In this document: one piece after another, positions 60,301 to 64,000 of the stretch
Numbering within the stretch: position 1 is the stretch's first letter
How the letters are laid out: every line of letters starts with the position of its first letter
Source: Balamuthia mandrillaris
Lineage: Eukaryota > Discosea > Longamoebia > Balamuthiidae
Assembly: GCA_031835245.1 (NCBI GenBank)
Contig: JAVKOQ010000232.1
Location: 18,542-82,541 of the forward strand
Reading direction: 5' to 3'
DNA length: 64,000 nucleotides
The notes under the pieces: model-generated
Seen by the model: only the letters and a program-made list of their open reading frames with translations
What the model was told of the DNA's origin: nothing
Databases searched by the model: none
Program-made: the position numbers and the translations under genes

Positions 60301-63300
60301 GGAGTGAAAGTGTTGGTGGCGCCTAAAGTCAAGAAGGTGAAGAATGGGGTCCTTGAGGTTGCACTCAGCGAGAATCTTCACTGCTCTGGCGGCTTTGCCT
60401 GTGCTCCTCCTGCAAGAGGAAAGAAGAACAAAAAACTAAAGGACTGTGAAGTACAAAGCCGTTGGGTGGGGTTTAGAGATGAGCTAAACACTGCCTACAT
60501 CTACATCCAGAAGGAAGCCCAAAGCCACGGACCTGGGTTTTGCGCGCCTTCCGCTTTGCCTATGACACCTGCGCTTCGGCAGTGGCTCCGCCAGATGGAT
60601 GGGCAAGGAACAAAAGAAGACGGAATGAATGGGAGAGGAGGAGCAATGACGGCGCACGAGCTGCAACGAATGTTGCTGGGGGGCGCTTGTGAGCGGGTCA
60701 AGGATGCTCGGGATGTACCCACTGTGCAGGAGATTGCCACTGTAATCCACAACGGAAGGAAAAAACTGCGAATCGGCAAGAAAGGGCAAACCAGAGCAGA
60801 AGCCCTCCAAGAGGCCTTGAATCGGCCAGAACTGGCTTCTACTATCCTTTTCCCACCTTTGGAGAGCCGTGAAACGTACATCCTTGATCGCACGGCGGCC
60901 CGTCGGCCATGGATGATTTTTCTGATCGCGCCTTATGCAGTCACTGTGCTTCCGCGATGGGGTAAGGATGTAGTCGGCCTGGACAGCATCTACAAGCTAT
61001 CCAAGTCACATCACCCCGTTTGGGCACTGGTGGTGCAAGATGACTTGGGACGGAGCTGGCCTGTTGCCTTCGCTGTTGCTAGCAAGGAACGAGCAGCAGT
61101 TGTGCGCTTTTTCCTTTCGTCTGTTCGTCACTTTTTTGAGCCACAGACGACAACGATCTACTCCCCAAAACCTACGTGGCAACCCTTCGTAATGATCGAC
61201 AAAGACAAGGTGGAGCGTAACGGGGCGACAAGTGCTGGCTTTCAGGTGGTGTTGTGTGACTTTCATGCACAACAACTGTGGAGAAAAAAGTTGCGCAGTA
61301 TGGTTTGTTCTCTCTCTTTCATGCATCTGCTCTCTCCCTCTCGTTGTTGCTCATACAAGTAGAAACTAACAATAATACCAAACAACAAGGGAAGGATGAT
61401 GGAAGTGTATTGGGTTTGTTAAAAAGACTGCAACATGCCATGACAGAAGATGCAGAGGAAGAAGCAACAAAAGTGTTGAAGAACTATTGCCAAAAAAAGA
61501 GGATTACCCGTTTTTGGCAGTACTTTGACAAGAACTGGCTTTCTCCTCCATGGGCATCAACGTGGAAAAGCATTGATCGTCCTGGGTACCGAGAGGGCTT
61601 GTGGAATACCAACAATGCAACAGAGACGATCTTTCGTAGCATTCTTCGTGATTTCCACTGCAAAGGCACCAAAGGGGATCACAACTTGGTCTAAACGCTA
61701 GCAGACAATGTGTTTCGCCGCTACAATGTGGAGCTCAACCGCATCGATGTACTACAGCAACGCCCAAGCCTTGGTGTTTGCCGGCTTTGGAGGAGATATC
61801 AAGAGGGATTGCGGCTGGCACAGCACCAACAGAGTGAGAAACAGAAAGAAAAAGAAGAAATAGAGAATGGCAGCAAAAACGATGACAACAACAACGACAG
61901 AGAGGAAAAAGAGGTAGAAGAAGGATTGAACGCACATTTTGTAGAGCTTGCTGACGGCGTTTTCAAATGGAATGAGTACGCCGTGACTATAGAATTGCCT
62001 TCATGCACCTGTCCTTACTTTCGGTATTATGGTAGGAGGTGCAAACACGTTTTTGGACTTGCTGCTCATCTACAGAAAACATTTTCAGATCAGAACCTTT
62101 TAGAGCTTGGGCTGAAAAGACAAACAAGACGCACCAACAGCAGCACCTCACAAGTGGCAAGAATAGTTGAAGATGACATCGTTGAAGCAGATGATACTGA
62201 CTCCCTGGAGCAACGTGTAGCGCCTGTTACCCTTGATGATGAAGATGTGGAAGGAGAGGAGGGAGATGAACAGGACGAGGAACAGCAGGCGCTGCTACTG
62301 TTGGTGGAGCCATCGATGGATGAACTTGGTGAGGACGACGGCGGAGATCTTGAGGAAGAAACTTCTGAAGGAGAAGAACACAACAATAAGAAAGAAGAGA
62401 AGGAGGAGAAGGAGGAGAAGGAGGAGGAGGAGAAGGAAAAGGAGAAAGACAAACTGAATGCAAACAAAAATCAAGGAACAAAGCATCAACATCCAGTGGA
62501 GCCAAAAATCGAGTACTCTAGCAAGGAAGAAGCAGAACAAGCAATCGCATATGCTACAGGGAAGTCATCACCTGGGAGGCCGCGCAATACAACAAAGAGG
62601 CCGAAAGTAGCAACCAACCTGCGACTCACAGAAGAATGATTGCTTGAATTAAGTTAGTATCTCTTTTTTTTAAACAAAATCTCTCCCTCCTTTCCTACTT
62701 TTAGCTAACACCTCACACAAACACCAGAAACCGAACGTACCTTTCAATCAAATTTAACAAAACCTGAAACAACAAAGAAAAGGCAGCGGCGGTGGCGGCG
62801 GCTGCACCAAAAAAACAACAAAATCAAAAAACAAAAACGCAAAGTGGTATGTTTGTCACTTTTTGTATCAAGCAGATTCTTTTTCTGAAGTTGATTTTTG
62901 TCATTTTTGAAGAGTGCAAAGCAAAGCGTACCTCTCAATGGCAAAAGAACTGTAAAACGGAAGAGATCTATGGCGTCGCACCCGTGGTGAACTACCAGGA
63001 TCCCCGAGTGGACAAAAGGAAGCCGCTCTCTCCAAAACGACAACTGAAGCCCAACCCACGGTACCAGAAAACACAGGTCGTGAAGCTCCTCTCTCCTCAA
63101 AAAAAAGAACAGAACGAAGAAAAGGTGCCCAGCGTGACAAAGAAAAGACTGGCCAAAAGAACAAAACGAAAAAAAAAAGCCCCCTAAAAAATAAATTTTT
63201 GATTTTTCTGATCCCTTTTCTCCACTCTCTAAAATAATGGCCAGCGCACGCTTTGGTGGCAAAATAGCACAAAAATAATAGGTTTTTATAAATACATATT

Positions 63301-64000
63301 AGGGTGGGTAAATTACCTGAGGGGTGGGACGTTTACCGAAGGGGTGGGACTTTTAGCGTTGTGGGGTGGGACGTTTACCCGATGCTTTACCACTCTTTAT
63401 CAGGCAAAAGGGCTGGCGTGGTATAACAGGCGAAGTGCCCACTGAAGACCAGTTTCGAGAGATGCTCACGGAAAGCGATTTATTCATGTAAACGCCTCCT
63501 TTCTTTCTTTCATCTTTCATTTCCACTCTGTGTAACAAAAAAAAACTCTTCCAGCTATTGTGGACACAGCACGGGAGAGCGGTACCTCAATGCTGTACAT
63601 TTGCAAAACTTGCAGAGGTGCGCTGTGACCTTGCTGATGGGCTGCAGCAGCGGCAAGTTAGCCCCCAGCGGTGCCTTTGAGCCCATGGGCGTCGTCCTAA
63701 ACTATCTTTTGTGTGGCTGGTAATTGTTCTTCCTTTGCTCTTTTGTTCTTCTTCTTCTTGTTATTCTTGTTCTTCTTCTTCTTGTTCTTCTTCTTCTTGT
63801 TCTTCTTCTTCTTCTTCTTCTTCTTCTTCTTCTTCTTCTTGTTCTTCTTCTTCTTGTTATTCTTGTTCTTCTTCTTCTTGTTCTTCTTCTTCTTCTTCTT
63901 CTTCTTCTTCTTCTTCTTCTTCTTCTTGTTCTTCTTCTTCTTGTTCTTCTTCTTCTTCTTCTTCTTCTTCTTCTTCTTCTTCTTCTTCAGTCTCTCCTGA
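52873..64000 (+). CDS. Separase (C50 cysteine protease), 3' end off window
   Basis: Cohesin-cleaving protease that triggers sister-chromatid separation. The predicted start MEDALLKTIQRHDWRQ at 52873 is followed by more than fifteen exons (the first three 52873-53015, 53104-53326, 53415-53633) of helical-repeat sequence. The catalytic domain is clear: PVFLVLDKDLQHLPWECIP, then FKPYFER up to 59604. A 3.8-kb intron (59605-63403) holds a transposon, and exon 63404-63487 resumes QKGWRGITGEVPTEDQFREM. Exon 63555-63719 gives CGHSTGERYLNAV and LLMGCSSGKLAPSGAFEPMG, with the catalytic His at 63565-63567 and Cys at 63643-63645. The final intron is a TTC array running to the edge. The last visible AG (63990) would give a stop after three codons, so the true acceptor probably lies outside. 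Two introns carry (CT)n runs. Confidence 0.92.
53340..53368. repeat. (CT)n in separase intron 2
   Basis: CT run on the coding strand just after the splice donor. Confidence 0.8.
54298..54338. repeat. (CT)n in separase intron 4
   Basis: CT run on the coding strand just after the donor following FRK. Confidence 0.85.
59665..59676. repeat. Target-site duplication, left
   Basis: The sequence TGCTTTACCACT, repeated exactly at 63383-63394 on the other side of the element. Confidence 0.85.
59686..59767 (+). repeat. MULE left terminal inverted repeat
   Basis: About 80 bp containing four CCCA(C/A)CC-type boxes spaced 18-22 bp apart. It matches the reverse complement of the right end with scattered mismatches; the best block is CCACCCCTCAGGTAA. 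Confidence 0.85.
60103..62639 (+). pseudogene. MULE transposase with SWIM finger, one in-frame stop
   Basis: Transposase of the Mutator-like group. Likely start MEAKKKRFAEIYGW at 60103, one small intron near 61302-61395, stop at 62639. The catalytic core shows KDVVGLDSIYKL (first Asp), a VMIDKDKVE ... VVLCDFHAQQLW block (second Asp with the C/DxH motif), and NTNNATETIFRSI (candidate catalytic Glu). A SWIM zinc finger follows, CTCPYFRYYGRRCKHVFG (CxCxnCxH). The C-terminus is a long acidic Glu/Lys tail. A TAA at 61692-61694 interrupts the frame between HNLV and TLADNVFRR; sequence on both sides is conserved-looking and in the same frame, so this is a single nonsense change in an otherwise intact gene, unless that segment is removed by splicing. 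An extra coding segment may lie at 62792-63187. Confidence 0.82.
62792..63187 (+). CDS. Small basic ORF in MULE 3' region
   Basis: A Lys/Gln-rich reading frame between the transposase stop and the right terminal repeat, ending KRTKRKKKAP. A GTATGT donor near 62848 and an AG near 62912 would remove a T-rich segment and keep the frame (AKSECKAKRTSQWQKN). It may be a second element gene or an alternatively spliced C-terminus of the transposase; the KKRLAKRTKRKKK end looks like a nuclear localisation signal. No family was recognised. Confidence 0.4.
   Translation: MAAAAPKKQQNQKTKTQSGMFVTFCIKQILFLKLIFVIFEECKAKRTSQWQKNCKTEEIYGVAPVVNYQDPRVDKRKPLSPKRQLKPNPRYQKTQVVKLLSPQKKEQNEEKVPSVTKKRLAKRTKRKKKAP
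63298..63380 (-). repeat. MULE right terminal inverted repeat
   Basis: Inverted partner of the left end. GGGGTGGGAC followed by GTTTA or TTTTA recurs at regular spacing, four boxes in all. Confidence 0.85.
63383..63394. repeat. Target-site duplication, right
   Basis: Second copy of TGCTTTACCACT, ending only 9 bp before the separase splice acceptor junction at 63403/63404. Confidence 0.85.
63721..63990. repeat. (TTC)n array in separase intron at window end
   Basis: About 250 bp of TTC with TTG interruptions on the coding strand, running to within 11 bp of the window edge. Confidence 0.9.

Larger units (their letters stand above)
59677..63382 (+). mobile_element. MULE-type DNA transposon inserted in a separase intron
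   Basis: A 3.7-kb element bounded by long imperfect terminal inverted repeats (about 59686-59767 and 63298-63380) and flanked by a 12-bp direct repeat, TGCTTTACCACT, at 59665-59676 and 63383-63394. Mutator-like elements make 8-12 bp target duplications (commonly 9). It encodes a transposase with MULE-type catalytic motifs and a SWIM zinc finger, in the same orientation as separase. The outermost few bases of the two ends do not align perfectly, so the exact termini could shift by up to about 9 bp. Excision plus one target copy would leave an 81-bp intron. Confidence 0.88.

Overview
This window is nuclear DNA of a unicellular eukaryote. Almost every gene is cut by short introns (mostly about 60-250 bp, GT...AG) and the proteins are typically eukaryotic: separase, PTEN, Rab, RINT1, CBP20, DHX37 and a LEM2/MAN1-type inner nuclear membrane protein. 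Two adjacent Frizzled/Smoothened-like receptors point towards Amoebozoa, where such genes are common; that placement is inference and no species is claimed. Long pyrimidine-rich microsatellites, (CT)n and (TTC)n, fill many introns.

Layout. 1-5.1 kb: two tandem minus-strand Frizzled/Smoothened-like genes (the first runs off the left edge). 5.6-9.7 kb: mitochondrial-type Obg GTPase and an M28 carboxypeptidase Q. 10.2-14.7 kb: RGS+DEP protein converging on a short-form tRNase Z. 15-25.1 kb: an acidic WxxF-motif protein, a poorly resolved minus-strand gene, a leucine-rich-repeat/PIN-domain protein whose 3' coding end overlaps a nicotinamide riboside kinase, and an MSC-domain nuclear membrane protein. 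25.3-35.8 kb: a tiny zinc-site protein, RINT1/Tip20 and the DHX37/Dhr1 ribosome-biogenesis helicase. 36-43.4 kb: a candidate small mitochondrial protein, a catabolic-type acetolactate synthase with five introns, and a long acidic poly-Ser protein. 44-52.3 kb: a Rab with an N-terminal acylation signal, a gamma-carboxylase (GGCX-like), CBP20 and PTEN. 52.9-64 kb: separase, running off the right edge.

The clearest structural event is at 59.68-63.38 kb. A Mutator-like (MULE) transposon with long terminal inverted repeats, a 12-bp target duplication and a SWIM-finger transposase sits inside one intron of separase, just before the exons carrying the catalytic His and Cys. Removing the element and one target copy leaves an ordinary 81-bp intron, and the flanking exons join in frame. 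The transposase carries one in-frame TAA.

The genes do not form one pathway; this is ordinary gene-dense chromosome with several divergent and convergent pairs. Individual oddities include a Rab that looks lipid-anchored at the wrong end, a PTEN with Met in place of the active-site Lys, an LRR-PIN fusion, start codons in 9-bp and 18-bp microexons, and intronic repeats whose pyrimidine strand is consistently the transcript-sense strand. Exon boundaries were assigned by eye from splice consensus, reading frame and family conservation.
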